64,000 nucleotides of DNA from Photobacterium sp. TY1-4 (GTDB lineage Bacteria; Pseudomonadota; Gammaproteobacteria; Enterobacterales; Vibrionaceae), in assembly GCF_025398175.1 (NCBI RefSeq), contig NZ_CP099734.1:682001-746000 (forward strand). The letters run 5' to 3'. A program made the translations under genes and the position numbers. The notes under the pieces are model-generated. The model saw only the letters and a list, made by a program, of their open reading frames with translations. It was not told the DNA's origin and did not search any database. Positions 9,771 through 18,785 of this stretch are shown in pieces. Position 1 is the first letter of the stretch; each line of letters begins with the position of its first letter.

Positions 9771-11357
9771 TTAAGCGCTGACTTTGGTCACGTCAATGTA
9801 GAGTTTCAGCTTTTGTCCCGGCTTGAGGTATTTCTGATCCTGGATCTGGTTCCACTTCACGACATCAGATACTTTGACTTTATAACGCTGGGCAATGGCG
9901 CTCAGGTTATCACCGGAGCGAACCTGGTAGTACACCGTGCGGATCACTGCGCCGGCCTGGCTGTCTTTCCATAAAGTCAATTTCTGGCCGGCCCGGAGTG
10001 CTTTGCTTTTGCTGATGCCGTTCCATTTGGTGATCTGATCGATTGTCACCTTCTGGTTCCGGGCAATCGTCCACAGGCTGTCACCCGGCTTCACGGTGTA
10101 AGTCACCCGATAGCCGTTGCCATGGGTATTCCGGCTCCGGGATGCCAGGCGGTTGGCCAGCAGCTGCCCGTTGTCAGCCATAGCGACCGGGATCAGCAGG
10201 TGACGGCCGACCCGGATATTGGTGCCGGTCATATTGTTGGCCCGCTGGATCAGCTTGGTGGTGGTTTGGTGTTTCTGCGCCAGGACGCTGAGCGTGTCGC
10301 CGTTTTGGACTTGATAGCGCACCACCTTCATCCCTTGTTTGCCGTTGTCGACAAAGTTGGTCTGAAACTGCGCGGCGTGCTCGACAGGCAGCAGCAAATG
10401 ATTCGGGCCATCCGGGGCGGTGGCCCAGTGGTTATAGGCCGGGTTCAAGCTTTGCAGCTCACTCAGTTTCAGGCCGGCGTACTGGGCGGCCATGGCCAGA
10501 TCCATCTGCGTCCCGGGTTGGATCAGCTTGACGGCAGGTTTGTTGGCAACCTGAGGGATCTCGATCCCGTATTGCTCCTGATTGCGGATCACGTCGGCCA
10601 CAGCCAGCAGTTTCGGCACATAGCCGCTGGTTTCTTTCGGCAGATCCAGCGACCAGAAGTCGGTTGGCTTACCGGCGCGCTTGTTGTTGCGAATGGCACG
10701 GAATACACGGCCTTCACCGGTGTTGTAGGCGGCCAGGGCATGCAGCCAGTTGCCATCAAATTTGCGATGGAGGTATTCCAGTAAGTCCAGGGCAGCCTCC
10801 GTTGAGGCGACGACATCACGACGGCCGTCATACCACCAGTTCTGTTGCAAGCCAAAACGGCGACCGGTATCGGGAATAATCTGCCACAAGCCTGCGGCCC
10901 GGCCATGGGAGTAGGCAAACTGATCAAAGGAGCTTTCGACTATCGGCAGCAGCGCGAGTTCCAGCGGCAGGTTACGCTTTTCAACTTCTTCGGTGATGTA
11001 GTACAGGAAAGGTTCGGCACGGTTGGCGACGGTTTTCAGGTGACCCGGATAGCGGAGGTACCAGTTCCGGTAATGGCGAACCTGCTGGTTATCCGGGATC
11101 GCCGTGGTGATCTGCATGGTGATCCGTTGCCAGAGATCGGCCTGCTCCTGAGGTGTCGGTACTTTGACCGGTGGCTTGACCGCTACCGTTGTACTGTCAG
11201 GTATTGGGGATGGCGTCGGGGTGAGCGGGACCTGCACTTGGGCAGGGGACTCATTGTTATTCGTGCCGTTGGTTTGCTCTTCTTCTGTATTTGTCGTATT
11301 TAAAATTTGGCAACCAGCCAGTAATAGCGCACTTGCTACAAAAAATCGGGACTTCAT
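9771..11357 (-). CDS. mltD: Membrane-bound lytic murein transglycosylase D
   Basis: A 528-residue outer-membrane lipoprotein that cleaves peptidoglycan glycan strands non-hydrolytically. The lipobox 'LLLAGC' places the lipidated Cys at 16. A Pro/Thr-rich linker is followed by the SLT domain (about 115-235) with catalytic E140 in 'PIVESSFDQ' and the 'AYNTGEGRV' signature. Three LysM peptidoglycan-binding modules follow at about 347-389, 419-462 and 475-519. E. coli MltD has fewer LysM modules, so three is at the high end but common in vibrios. It is downstream of gloB (71-nt gap) on the same strand. Confidence 0.97.
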   Translation of the reverse strand: MKSRFFVASALLLAGCQILNTTNTEEEQTNGTNNNESPAQVQVPLTPTPSPIPDSTTVAVKPPVKVPTPQEQADLWQRITMQITTAIPDNQQVRHYRNWYLRYPGHLKTVANRAEPFLYYITEEVEKRNLPLELALLPIVESSFDQFAYSHGRAAGLWQIIPDTGRRFGLQQNWWYDGRRDVVASTEAALDLLEYLHRKFDGNWLHALAAYNTGEGRVFRAIRNNKRAGKPTDFWSLDLPKETSGYVPKLLAVADVIRNQEQYGIEIPQVANKPAVKLIQPGTQMDLAMAAQYAGLKLSELQSLNPAYNHWATAPDGPNHLLLPVEHAAQFQTNFVDNGKQGMKVVRYQVQNGDTLSVLAQKHQTTTKLIQRANNMTGTNIRVGRHLLIPVAMADNGQLLANRLASRSRNTHGNGYRVTYTVKPGDSLWTIARNQKVTIDQITKWNGISKSKALRAGQKLTLWKDSQAGAVIRTVYYQVRSGDNLSAIAQRYKVKVSDVVKWNQIQDQKYLKPGQKLKLYIDVTKVSA

Positions 11358-11428
11358 GGAACCTGCCTATAGCCAAAATAGTTGGAGATGATACTTGTCC
11401 AACGACCTTGGTTACAAGTGATGCAGGT

Positions 11429-12187
11429 TCAAAATTCATCTTTCCAGCGGCGCAGGGCAGCGAAGGTTTCCAGGTCGCTGTCATCAAATGCTTTATCTGC
11501 AACGGATTTTTTGATACTGGCCTGATCGCAGCGCAAGAAAGGATTGATCAGTTTTTCCTGGCGCAAGGTCGACGGGATGGTGCTGATCCCCTGGGCACGC
11601 CGGCGGCTGACGTCTTCCCGGTAACGTTGCAGGTGCGGATTGTCCTGCTCAGCGACCAGCGCAAAGGCCAGGTTACTGCTGGTGTATTCGTGCGCGCAGT
11701 ACACTTCGGTTTCATCCGGTAGTGCGGCCAGTTTTTGCAGGGATTGAAACATTTGCTGTGGGGTACCTTCAAACAGGCGGCCGCAACCGGCGGAAAACAG
11801 GGTATCGCCGCAAAAGAGCTTGCCGTCGCCGACGTAGGCCACATGGCCGGCGGTATGGCCCGGCACGCCCAATACCATGAAGCGCTCTCCGAAAATTTCG
11901 ACCTGGTCGCCGTCTTCGACCGTCTGGGAGACGCCCGGGATCGGTTCATTGACCGGGGCGACAATATTGGCATGCGGGAAGCGGCGTTTCAGCTCGCTGA
12001 TCCCCCCGATATGATCGTGGTGGTGGTGAGTTACCAGAATGGCATCCAGGATCAGTTGCTCTTCCTCTAACACCTTGATAGCCGGGGTGGCATCCCCTGG
12101 GTCGACGAGCACGCAGTGATTCTCCGGACTGTGAATCAGCCAGATGTAATTGTCATTAAATGCAGGTATGCTTTTTACAGTCAGCAT
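11429..12187 (-). CDS. gloB: Hydroxyacylglutathione hydrolase (glyoxalase II)
   Basis: A 252-residue metallo-beta-lactamase-fold enzyme that hydrolyses S-lactoylglutathione to lactate and glutathione, the second step of methylglyoxal detoxification in the cytoplasm. The binuclear metal motif THHHHDH spans residues 53-59. Further ligands fall in '[10 protein letters not shown]' and in '[19 protein letters not shown]', and the substrate-binding '[13 protein letters not shown]' segment is present. Length matches the family. It is divergent from yafS with 39 nt between the starts, so the promoters must overlap. Confidence 0.97.
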   Translation of the reverse strand: MLTVKSIPAFNDNYIWLIHSPENHCVLVDPGDATPAIKVLEEEQLILDAILVTHHHHDHIGGISELKRRFPHANIVAPVNEPIPGVSQTVEDGDQVEIFGERFMVLGVPGHTAGHVAYVGDGKLFCGDTLFSAGCGRLFEGTPQQMFQSLQKLAALPDETEVYCAHEYTSSNLAFALVAEQDNPHLQRYREDVSRRRAQGISTIPSTLRQEKLINPFLRCDQASIKKSVADKAFDDSDLETFAALRRWKDEF

Positions 12188-12226
12188 GAAAATGTCTCCA
12201 GCCTTGAAGGTGTTGAGCGATAACGT

Positions 12227-12973
12227 ATGAAGCCTGCCCGTGTACTCACAGAGATAGATCCCCCATCTTCCTGGTCCCAGATCACCAATGGCGAATGGGC
12301 GGCTGAGCTACTTCAAGCGCAGCTTGATGAATGGTGGCCCAAGCTGTTTGGGTACCATATGCTCAAGCTGGGCGGGTTAAGCTGCGAGCTTGCCAGCGGC
12401 CATTGTAACATCCAGCATCAGATTTGCATTGATAAGTTCAATCCGCTTCATAACGTGATTGCGGAGCATTTAGCCTTGCCTTTCGTGGAGAAGTCCTTTG
12501 ATGCCTGCGTGATCGCCCATCAATTTGATTATTGTCCGGATCCCCACGGTTTGCTGCGTGAGATTGACCGGGTGATGGTCGACGATGGCTATCTGTTGAT
12601 CAGCGGTTCAAACCCGCTCAGCTGGCTGGGAGCGCGTGGTTTGCTGCCCTGGAATCGCAAGCGCTTCCCGTGGAAAGGGCGGATGTTTATGCCGATGCGG
12701 GTGAAAGACTGGCTGGGCGTCCTGAATTACGAAGTGGTGTTTCATGAAAATTTTGCGGTGTTGCCAGCCACCCGGCACCAGGCCTGTGCGGCCTGGGCAG
12801 AGAGTCTGCTGTCAGAGAACCTGGCGTCATTCGGCAGCCAGTATCTGATTGTCGCCCGTAAACGAACCTTTCCGCTCAAACCGATTAAGCCGACCTGGAA
12901 GCTTCGCCGGCAGCTGACCCCGTTGGGACTGAACTGCCGGACCAAAGCGAGCCAGAAGACGCAGAGCCAATAA
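12227..12973 (+). CDS. yafS: SAM-dependent methyltransferase, YafS-like
   Basis: A 248-residue class I methyltransferase. The SAM-binding region is less canonical than usual; motif-like elements are '[44 protein letters not shown]' (about 85-128), typical of Methyltransf_11 proteins. The target is unknown. It sits between gloB (divergent) and rnhA (convergent), the position of yafS in E. coli. The C-terminal 35 residues are basic and probably disordered. Confidence 0.87.
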   Translation: MKPARVLTEIDPPSSWSQITNGEWAAELLQAQLDEWWPKLFGYHMLKLGGLSCELASGHCNIQHQICIDKFNPLHNVIAEHLALPFVEKSFDACVIAHQFDYCPDPHGLLREIDRVMVDDGYLLISGSNPLSWLGARGLLPWNRKRFPWKGRMFMPMRVKDWLGVLNYEVVFHENFAVLPATRHQACAAWAESLLSENLASFGSQYLIVARKRTFPLKPIKPTWKLRRQLTPLGLNCRTKASQKTQSQ

Positions 12974-13004
12974 CAATAAACTAAACGTTTGTTCCGCTCG
13001 GTAG

Positions 13005-13472
13005 TCAGGACGCGGCTTGGTAGCCGGTATCGTCCTGGGTTGGTGATTCCGCTGCCGCTCGGGCCAGTTCATCACAGCGTTCATTTTCCGGATGTCCGGC
13101 ATGCCCTTTGACCCAGTGCCAGCTGACTTGGTGGCGTTGCGTTTCCGCATCCAGGCGCTGCCAGAGATCGGCATTTTTGACCGGTTTCTTGTCGGCCGTT
13201 TTCCAGCCGCGTTTTTTCCAGTTATGGATCCACTGGGTGATCCCCTGGCGCACATACTGGCTGTCGGTGGTGAGATCAACCTGGCACGACTCTTTCAGGC
13301 TTGCCAGGCCAACAATCGCGGCCAGCAGCTCCATCCGGTTGTTGGTGGTCAGAAAAAAGCCTTCGCTGAGCTCTTTTTCATGTTGCTTGTAGCGCAAAAC
13401 GGTCCCGTAGCCGCCGGGTCCCGGATTGCCCAGGCAGGATCCGTCGGTGAAAATTTCTACCTGCTTCGTCAT
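13005..13472 (-). CDS. rnhA: Ribonuclease HI
   Basis: 155 residues, the same length as E. coli RNase HI. It degrades the RNA strand of RNA-DNA hybrids (R-loops, primers). The four metal-binding acidic residues are D10 ('IFTDGSC'), E48 ('NRMELL'), D70 ('TTDSQYV') and D134 ('RCDELAR'). The start at 13472 gives '[12 protein letters not shown]', matching the family; a longer in-frame extension upstream is antisense to dnaQ and not real. The start lies 51 nt from the divergent dnaQ start, the classic rnhA-dnaQ arrangement. Confidence 0.98.
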   Translation of the reverse strand: MTKQVEIFTDGSCLGNPGPGGYGTVLRYKQHEKELSEGFFLTTNNRMELLAAIVGLASLKESCQVDLTTDSQYVRQGITQWIHNWKKRGWKTADKKPVKNADLWQRLDAETQRHQVSWHWVKGHAGHPENERCDELARAAAESPTQDDTGYQAAS

Positions 13473-13523
13473 CTTTGGTAGTATTCGCTTTAGGAAAAAC
13501 TTTAGTCTGACACAATCGATACT

Positions 13524-14255
13524 ATGAAAGCTACTAACGACCGCATTATTGTATTCGATACCGAAACAACCGGTATGAATATGACCGGCCCTCATTATGA
13601 AGGGCACTGTATTATTGAGATCGGCGCGGTTGAAATTATCAACCGCAAGCTGACCGGGAACAGTTTCCACGTCTATATCAAACCGGATCGCACGATTGAT
13701 GCCGAGGCGATCGATGTCCACGGGATCACCGACGAATTCTTGCAGGATAAGCCGACCTACGCGGAGGTCCATGATGAATTTATGGACTTCATCCGGGGGG
13801 CCGAGCTGGTCGCCCATAACGCGCCCTTCGATATCGGCTTTATGGATTATGAATTCGGCAAGCTGAACCGGGGGCTCGGCAAAACCGAAGACTTCTGCAA
13901 AGTCACCGATACTCTGGCGATGGCCAAGCGGCTGTTCCCGGGTAAACGGAATAACCTGGACGTGCTGTGTTCCCGTTACGGGATTGATAACTCGCACCGA
14001 ACCCTCCACGGCGCATTGCTCGATGCCGAAATTCTGGCTGATGTCTATCTGATGATGACCGGTGGCCAGACATCACTGGCACTGAGCTCTGGCGAGGAAG
14101 AAAGTGATGCGGGTGCCGAAAATGCCATCCGACGTCTGGCATCGGGCAGAAAATCGCTAAAGATCATCCGACCATCGGCCGATGAATTACAAGCGCATGA
14201 TGCGCGTCTGGATTTGATCGAAAAAAGTGGTGGCGCCCCGATGTGGCGTCAGTAG
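13524..14255 (+). CDS. dnaQ: DNA polymerase III subunit epsilon (proofreading exonuclease)
   Basis: A 243-residue 3'-5' exonuclease of the replicative polymerase core. DEDDh motifs are complete: D12 and E14 in 'VFDTETTG', D103 in 'NAPFDIGF', H162 and D167 in '[12 protein letters not shown]'. A flexible linker leads to the C-terminal segment that contacts the alpha subunit. It is divergently transcribed from rnhA. The stop is only 7 nt before the TIGR03503 gene start, suggesting co-transcription. Confidence 0.98.
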   Translation: MKATNDRIIVFDTETTGMNMTGPHYEGHCIIEIGAVEIINRKLTGNSFHVYIKPDRTIDAEAIDVHGITDEFLQDKPTYAEVHDEFMDFIRGAELVAHNAPFDIGFMDYEFGKLNRGLGKTEDFCKVTDTLAMAKRLFPGKRNNLDVLCSRYGIDNSHRTLHGALLDAEILADVYLMMTGGQTSLALSSGEEESDAGAENAIRRLASGRKSLKIIRPSADELQAHDARLDLIEKSGGAPMWRQ

Positions 14256-14262
14256 AGGTTTT

Positions 14263-15504
14263 ATGCGGCGGTTATTACTCATCGGGTTGTTGTTACCTGT
14301 GCTGTCTTGGGCGAAAGACAGCACGGTAATGTCGTGGCTGGATAACCGCTTTAGAATTGACCCATCGGTCGAGCAGGCCTCGTTTATGGTGAAGCGGGCT
14401 GAGAACAGCCAGCCGATTGTTCTGGTGCGGCCGGATGGTAAAAAGTATTACTCGATTCGCCATCCCAAGCACGTGTCTTGGTATGAAGAGCCGGGGATGG
14501 ACATTATCTCGATTGAAAATCCGATGCCCGGGCCATGGCAGGCGGTGGGGCAGGTGACCCCGACCAACCGGATTGTGGTGCTCTCGAATCTGACACTGGA
14601 AGTGGCCGACATGCCCGCGCGTCTCTATCAGTCAGAGACCCTCAAATTTACCGCGCGACTGTTTGAAAACGGCCAACTGCTGCACAACCGGGATTTTATC
14701 GACCGGGTGAAAATGTCGGTGGTGTTTTACGAATTTATCGAAGGCAGTGAAGACTTACCTCGTGAAGCCTGGCCCAGCCCGATCCCGCTGGGCGAGTTCG
14801 CCGATGACGGCCACAATTACGATGAGGTGCCGGGCGACGGGGTGTTTACGGTGGCGATGCCGATCACGGTTCAGCCGGGGAAATACCGGGTCAGAATCAC
14901 GTCCGGCAACGGCATTTTTCTACGTACCGTCGAGCAGGAAGTCCTGGTGTATCCGACCCCGATGACCGCCAGTTTTATTCAGGGGCGGGGACACAATGAA
15001 TCGCATCAGGTGGTGGTGGAAACCGAAGCCGGATCTCTGAAGCCGGGTTCACTGGCGGCGCATATTGTGCAGACCAACCCGGAAGGGAAAATGCGCATCA
15101 GTCAGCAGCATGCGATGCCGGATGAAGACGGTTTGACCGTGCGTCTGCCCAATGGCGAAGCGCCGGGCCGCTACTCCTGGTCGGGGTGGCTGTACGGCAC
15201 CGATAATTTCAATGAGCGTGAGCTGATTTTCCAGCTGCCGGAAACCAATTTTGCGGTGATGGCGGAGCTGCAACTGGATCGCAACCTCGAAGACTTCCGG
15301 GCACAGCAGGAAGCCAGAGCAAGGCAGGAAGAGCTGCTGAGACAGGCTGAGGAAAGGCAGGCCGCCCGGGATAAGGCAGTGAAGATCGTGCTTGGTGCGA
15401 ACCTGCTCATTGTGGTGCTGGTGGTTGCCGGCGTCTTTTTGTGGCGTAAGCGGAAAATGAAGAAAGTGCTGGAAGAAGACTCTTTGGTTGTGCCGGCAAC
15501 CTAG
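14263..15504 (+). CDS. TIGR03503 family membrane protein
   Basis: A 413-residue protein conserved in vibrios and relatives next to dnaQ; function unknown. It has a signal peptide (about 1-17, 'MRRLLLIGLLLPVLSWA'), a long beta-rich extracytoplasmic part with 'GDGVFTVAMPITVQPGKYRV', a charged coiled-coil-like stretch (QQEARARQEELLRQAEERQ), a single C-terminal membrane helix (about 374-394) and a basic cytoplasmic tail. That is a type I membrane topology. The ATG at 14263 behind 'agagg' is chosen over a GTG at 14227 inside dnaQ because it opens a proper signal peptide. Confidence 0.88.
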   Translation: MRRLLLIGLLLPVLSWAKDSTVMSWLDNRFRIDPSVEQASFMVKRAENSQPIVLVRPDGKKYYSIRHPKHVSWYEEPGMDIISIENPMPGPWQAVGQVTPTNRIVVLSNLTLEVADMPARLYQSETLKFTARLFENGQLLHNRDFIDRVKMSVVFYEFIEGSEDLPREAWPSPIPLGEFADDGHNYDEVPGDGVFTVAMPITVQPGKYRVRITSGNGIFLRTVEQEVLVYPTPMTASFIQGRGHNESHQVVVETEAGSLKPGSLAAHIVQTNPEGKMRISQQHAMPDEDGLTVRLPNGEAPGRYSWSGWLYGTDNFNERELIFQLPETNFAVMAELQLDRNLEDFRAQQEARARQEELLRQAEERQAARDKAVKIVLGANLLIVVLVVAGVFLWRKRKMKKVLEEDSLVVPAT

Positions 15505-15567
15505 GGAAGCTGTCCGGCTTCTATGGCATCTGCCATAAGGCAGCAAGACCAGCCATGAAAAGGGATC

Positions 15568-15615
15568 CATGAACACGAAAAAGGGAAGCGGTTGCTGCCC
15601 TTTTTCGTGTTCATG
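15568..15615. terminator. Perfect 18-bp inverted repeat, probable bidirectional terminator
   Basis: Arms 'catgaacacgaaaaaggg' and 'ccctttttcgtgttcatg' are exact reverse complements around a 12-nt loop. It lies 63 bp after the TIGR03503 stop, where a terminator is expected. The A/T tracts fall inside the stem rather than after it, so it is not a textbook hairpin. Confidence 0.65.
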
Positions 15616-15750
15616 AGGCGGAGGCTCGCTGAGGTTGCCAGCATGTGGCAGTCGTGGACCACTATCGCTTCATCCCAGTAGCCGATGCTTGAGCCTGCGA
15701 GGATCTGCTCAGTCACATTCGCCACATGACCAAAGCATCAGTCGATAATA

Positions 15751-15852
15751 ATCCCAATCACAGTAAGTAAGTGATCAGACATCGCGTCGGAAAAACGCAG
15801 TTATCAGGCGTTTTAACAGGCTAGGATGAGCAGTGATTGACGACGATTGGTA
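15751..15852. repeat. MITE-like dispersed repeat, short copy
   Basis: About 102 bp related to 3459-3608. It has ends 'atcccaatcacagtaag' and 'gacgattggta' and shares 'ttaacaggctaggatga'. It lacks about 48 bp of the interior of the long copy, consistent with an internal deletion derivative. Confidence 0.7.
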
Positions 15853-15867
15853 GAACGAACCCAAGAA

Positions 15868-15893
15868 CAAAGGGAAGCCGAGGCTTCCCTTTG
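15868..15893 (-). terminator. fadE terminator hairpin
   Basis: The stem 'aaagggaagcc' / 'ggcttcccttt' lies 19 bp beyond the fadE stop. On the minus strand it is followed by a T-rich stretch (ttgttctt), a moderate intrinsic terminator. Confidence 0.7.
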
Positions 15894-15911
15894 GACGTTG
15901 TGGCGGTCTGC

Positions 15912-18362
15912 TTAGGCCGCGATATCGTTTTTCTCGGCCGGGTACGCTTTGGCAGCCAGCTCATCCGAGTCAAAGTCGTCGACATTGATGGTGCGCAGAC
16001 GGCCTGCTTCGGCACGGCGCAGCAGCTCGGCTTCACTGTCATTGATCGCATTCAGCTCCAGGCCAACCGCGGCAATCTTATCCAGTTGCATGAACGGATA
16101 CTTCTTACCGGCCGCCTGGCAGATGCGGTCATAGACCGGCTCGGCAGCCAGGATATCTTTCAGGGTTTCCTCAATCATTCCAACCGCATTGTTCTCGCAG
16201 GCTTCCAGGAACTGGCCGCGACCAATCCGCGAGCGGGTTTCGCTCGGCGTCTGGATGATCCGGGCCAGCTGATGATCCAGCTTATCGGACGGTTTCACGC
16301 GACCCTGGCCCAGCGGGAAGATCACGGCACGCATCAAGGCGGCAATCGGGCGATTCGGGAAGTTACGCAGGAACTCATCGAGCGCGACCTGAGTCTGATA
16401 CAGCGAGTCTTGCAGGCCCCAGTGAACCAACGGCAGATCGTCTTGCTTACAGCCTTCATCGACATAACGTTTCAGGGTTGCCGAAGAGAGATACAGCTGG
16501 CTCAGTACATCCCCCAGACGAGCCGACAGACGTTCTTTGCGCTTCAGTGAGCCGCCCAGAACCGCCATGGAAATATCAGCCAGCAGCGCCAGGTTGGCAC
16601 TGTAGCGGTTCAACTGCTGGTAGTAGCGGGCGGTGGCATCTTTGCGCGGGGCAGCGGAGCCGCGACCGTCCGTCAGACCCAGCCAGAATGAACGTACCAT
16701 ATTGCTGATCACGAAGCCGACGTGGCCGAACAGCGCATTGTCAAAGCCGATCAGCGCCTGGTTGGCATCTTCCTGGTAAGCCGCTTCCATTTCTTCCAGC
16801 ACATAAGGATGGCAGCGGATCGCACCCTGACCAAAGATGATCATCGAGCGAGTCAGAATATTGGCCCCTTCCACGGTCACCGCAATCGGTGCGCCCTGGT
16901 AGCCGCGGGCCAGGAAGTTGCTCGGCCCCATACAGATCCCTTTGCCGCCGACGATGTCCATGGCATCGATCACGCCGCGCTGGCTACGGTGGGTACAGTG
17001 GTATTTGACGATGGCGGAAATCACTGAAGGTTTCTCACCCAGATCGATCCCGGAGACGGTCAGACTGCTGGCCGCATCCATCACATAGGCGTTGCCGGCA
17101 ATGCGCGCCAGCGGCTCTTCGATCCCTTCCATCTTTCCGATCGGGAGTTTGAACTGACGGCGGATCCGGGCATAGGCGCCGGTTGCCATCGCAGCGGTTT
17201 TCAGACCGCCGGTTGAGTTGGACGGCAGGGTGATCCCGCGGCCTACCGACAGACATTCAACCAGCATCCGCCAGCCCTGGCCGGCCATCTCCTGGCCACC
17301 AATGATGAAATCAATCGGCACAAAGACTTTCTCGCCTTGGGTCGGCCCGTTCTGGAACGGCACGTTGAGCGGGAAGTGACGGCGACCGATTTCCACCCCG
17401 TCGATATCTGTCGGGATCAGGGCACAGGTGATCCCCAGCTCTTCTTCATCACCCAGCAGGTGATCCGGATCCGACAGTTTAAAGGCCAGACCCAGTACCG
17501 TGGCAACCGGAGCCAGGGTGATGTAGCGCTTGTTCCAGGTCAGCTCCATCCCCAGTACTTCTTCACCTTGCCAGAGGCCTTTTTTCACGATCCCGAAATC
17601 CGGGATTGAGCCGGCATCAGAGCCCGCTTCCGGGCTGGTCAGGGCGAAACACGGGATCTCTTTCCCTTCGGCCAGGCGAGGCAGGTAGTGCTCTTTCTGG
17701 GCTTTGGTACCATAGTGTTGCAGCAGCTCACCCGGACCGAGTGAGTTCGGCACGCCGACGGTTGAGGACAACACGCCGGACACCCCGGTCAGCTTCTGCA
17801 GCACCAGGGACTGGGCATAAGCCGAAAATTCCAGACCGCCATATTCTTTTTTGATGATCATGGCGAAGAATTTGTGATCTTTCAGGTACTGCCATACTTC
17901 CGGCGGCAGATCGGCCAGCTCGTGGGTGACGCGATAGTCGTTGACCATCCGGCACACTTCATTGACCGGGCCTTCGAGGAATGCTTTTTCTTCCGCGCTC
18001 AGACGTGGCGCCGGAATATCATGCAGTTTGTTCCAGTTCGGCGCCCCGCGGAACAGATCCGCTTCCCACCAGACGGTCCCGGCATCAATTGCTTCTTTCT
18101 CGGTGCGGGACATCTCCGGCATCACGCCCTTGAAGGCTTTCAGCGCCGGCTTACTGAGCAGGTTTCTGCGCAATGAGATGAGGTTGAGCGGAACAGCAAT
18201 CAGGACAAAAGCCAGCCAGCTGTATTGGCCGATGACATCCAGCAGTGAGCCCAGTGCCAATGCGGCCGCCAGGGTCACGGTAAAGGTTTTGAGGTTGGCT
18301 CGGTGGTAGGCGAGCACACCTGTGATACCAATGAGCCCTAGCAGGTACACGAGTGTTACCAT
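15912..18362 (-). CDS. fadE: Acyl-CoA dehydrogenase FadE
   Basis: An 816-residue FAD enzyme that introduces the first double bond in fatty acyl-CoA beta-oxidation; E. coli FadE is of near-identical length. Two hydrophobic N-terminal segments (about 1-20, 27-60) anchor it to the inner membrane, as in other long FadE proteins. The acyl-CoA dehydrogenase core follows, with '[20 protein letters not shown]' (FAD/substrate loop) and 'GGKGICMGP'; a long C-terminal extension (DUF1974 type) completes it. The start has a strong 'aaggag' site. An 18-bp palindrome 67 bp upstream is a candidate operator. Confidence 0.96.
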   Translation of the reverse strand: MVTLVYLLGLIGITGVLAYHRANLKTFTVTLAAALALGSLLDVIGQYSWLAFVLIAVPLNLISLRRNLLSKPALKAFKGVMPEMSRTEKEAIDAGTVWWEADLFRGAPNWNKLHDIPAPRLSAEEKAFLEGPVNEVCRMVNDYRVTHELADLPPEVWQYLKDHKFFAMIIKKEYGGLEFSAYAQSLVLQKLTGVSGVLSSTVGVPNSLGPGELLQHYGTKAQKEHYLPRLAEGKEIPCFALTSPEAGSDAGSIPDFGIVKKGLWQGEEVLGMELTWNKRYITLAPVATVLGLAFKLSDPDHLLGDEEELGITCALIPTDIDGVEIGRRHFPLNVPFQNGPTQGEKVFVPIDFIIGGQEMAGQGWRMLVECLSVGRGITLPSNSTGGLKTAAMATGAYARIRRQFKLPIGKMEGIEEPLARIAGNAYVMDAASSLTVSGIDLGEKPSVISAIVKYHCTHRSQRGVIDAMDIVGGKGICMGPSNFLARGYQGAPIAVTVEGANILTRSMIIFGQGAIRCHPYVLEEMEAAYQEDANQALIGFDNALFGHVGFVISNMVRSFWLGLTDGRGSAAPRKDATARYYQQLNRYSANLALLADISMAVLGGSLKRKERLSARLGDVLSQLYLSSATLKRYVDEGCKQDDLPLVHWGLQDSLYQTQVALDEFLRNFPNRPIAALMRAVIFPLGQGRVKPSDKLDHQLARIIQTPSETRSRIGRGQFLEACENNAVGMIEETLKDILAAEPVYDRICQAAGKKYPFMQLDKIAAVGLELNAINDSEAELLRRAEAGRLRTINVDDFDSDELAAKAYPAEKNDIAA

Positions 18363-18785
18363 GTTGATTCTCCTTATCGGGGCATGAATGTTGTTATTCT
18401 TGGGTACAGTTTATGCAAGGTAAGAGGTCTTACCACTTGTGGTAAGTGTAAGGTGTTTTTTAAGGAAATGTAAAATAATTTTCTGGTCTGAAAGCGGTCC
18501 GTTATCGCGAAGTATCGTTGTAATCCTTGTGAAATCAGGGATTGCGCCAGATCATCAAGCAAGAAAAATGAGGTTGCGAAAATAACTCATACAATTAATA
18601 TGGTTTAATCCTGTGACCGAGTTCACGCTCTCGGGTGTGCTGACACGAGAGTGCGCGATCGGCTCACAGCTGCGTTAGCTGAACTCCCCCCGACTTCCGA
18701 CTGACAACTGCCCGCCGGATCCCGCTTTCGGGGATGACAGCCAAGTGAAATTCATTTCTTTTGTACGTCGGTACAGGGGTAAGTC
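18363..18785. other. Divergent promoter region fadE / sulP
   Basis: 423 bp between two divergent genes. It contains the palindrome at 18429-18446 upstream of fadE and an AT-rich segment near 18570-18615 that could carry the SulP-gene promoter. No coding frame is credible. Confidence 0.6.
18429..18446. promoter_or_regulatory. 18-bp palindrome, candidate operator upstream of fadE
   Basis: CTTACCAC-TT-GTGGTAAG is a perfect 8+2+8 palindrome, 67 bp upstream of the fadE start codon. Position suits a repressor overlapping the promoter. The ACCA...TGGT orientation is opposite to the TGGT...ACCA arms of the FadR consensus, so FadR is not the obvious ligand. The regulator is unknown. Confidence 0.5.

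Larger units (their letters stand above)
15505..15911. other. Intergenic region with inverted repeat and MITE-like copy
   Basis: 407 bp between the convergent TIGR03503 gene and fadE. It holds a perfect 18-bp inverted repeat (15568-15615), a short copy of the dispersed repeat (15751-15852) and a terminator hairpin for fadE (15868-15893). I see nothing coding in 15616-15750. Confidence 0.7.

Noticed and set aside
18429..18446. Calling the fadE palindrome a FadR site
   Set aside because: The half-sites read ACCA...TGGT, the reverse of the FadR consensus TGGT...ACCA, and the spacing differs.
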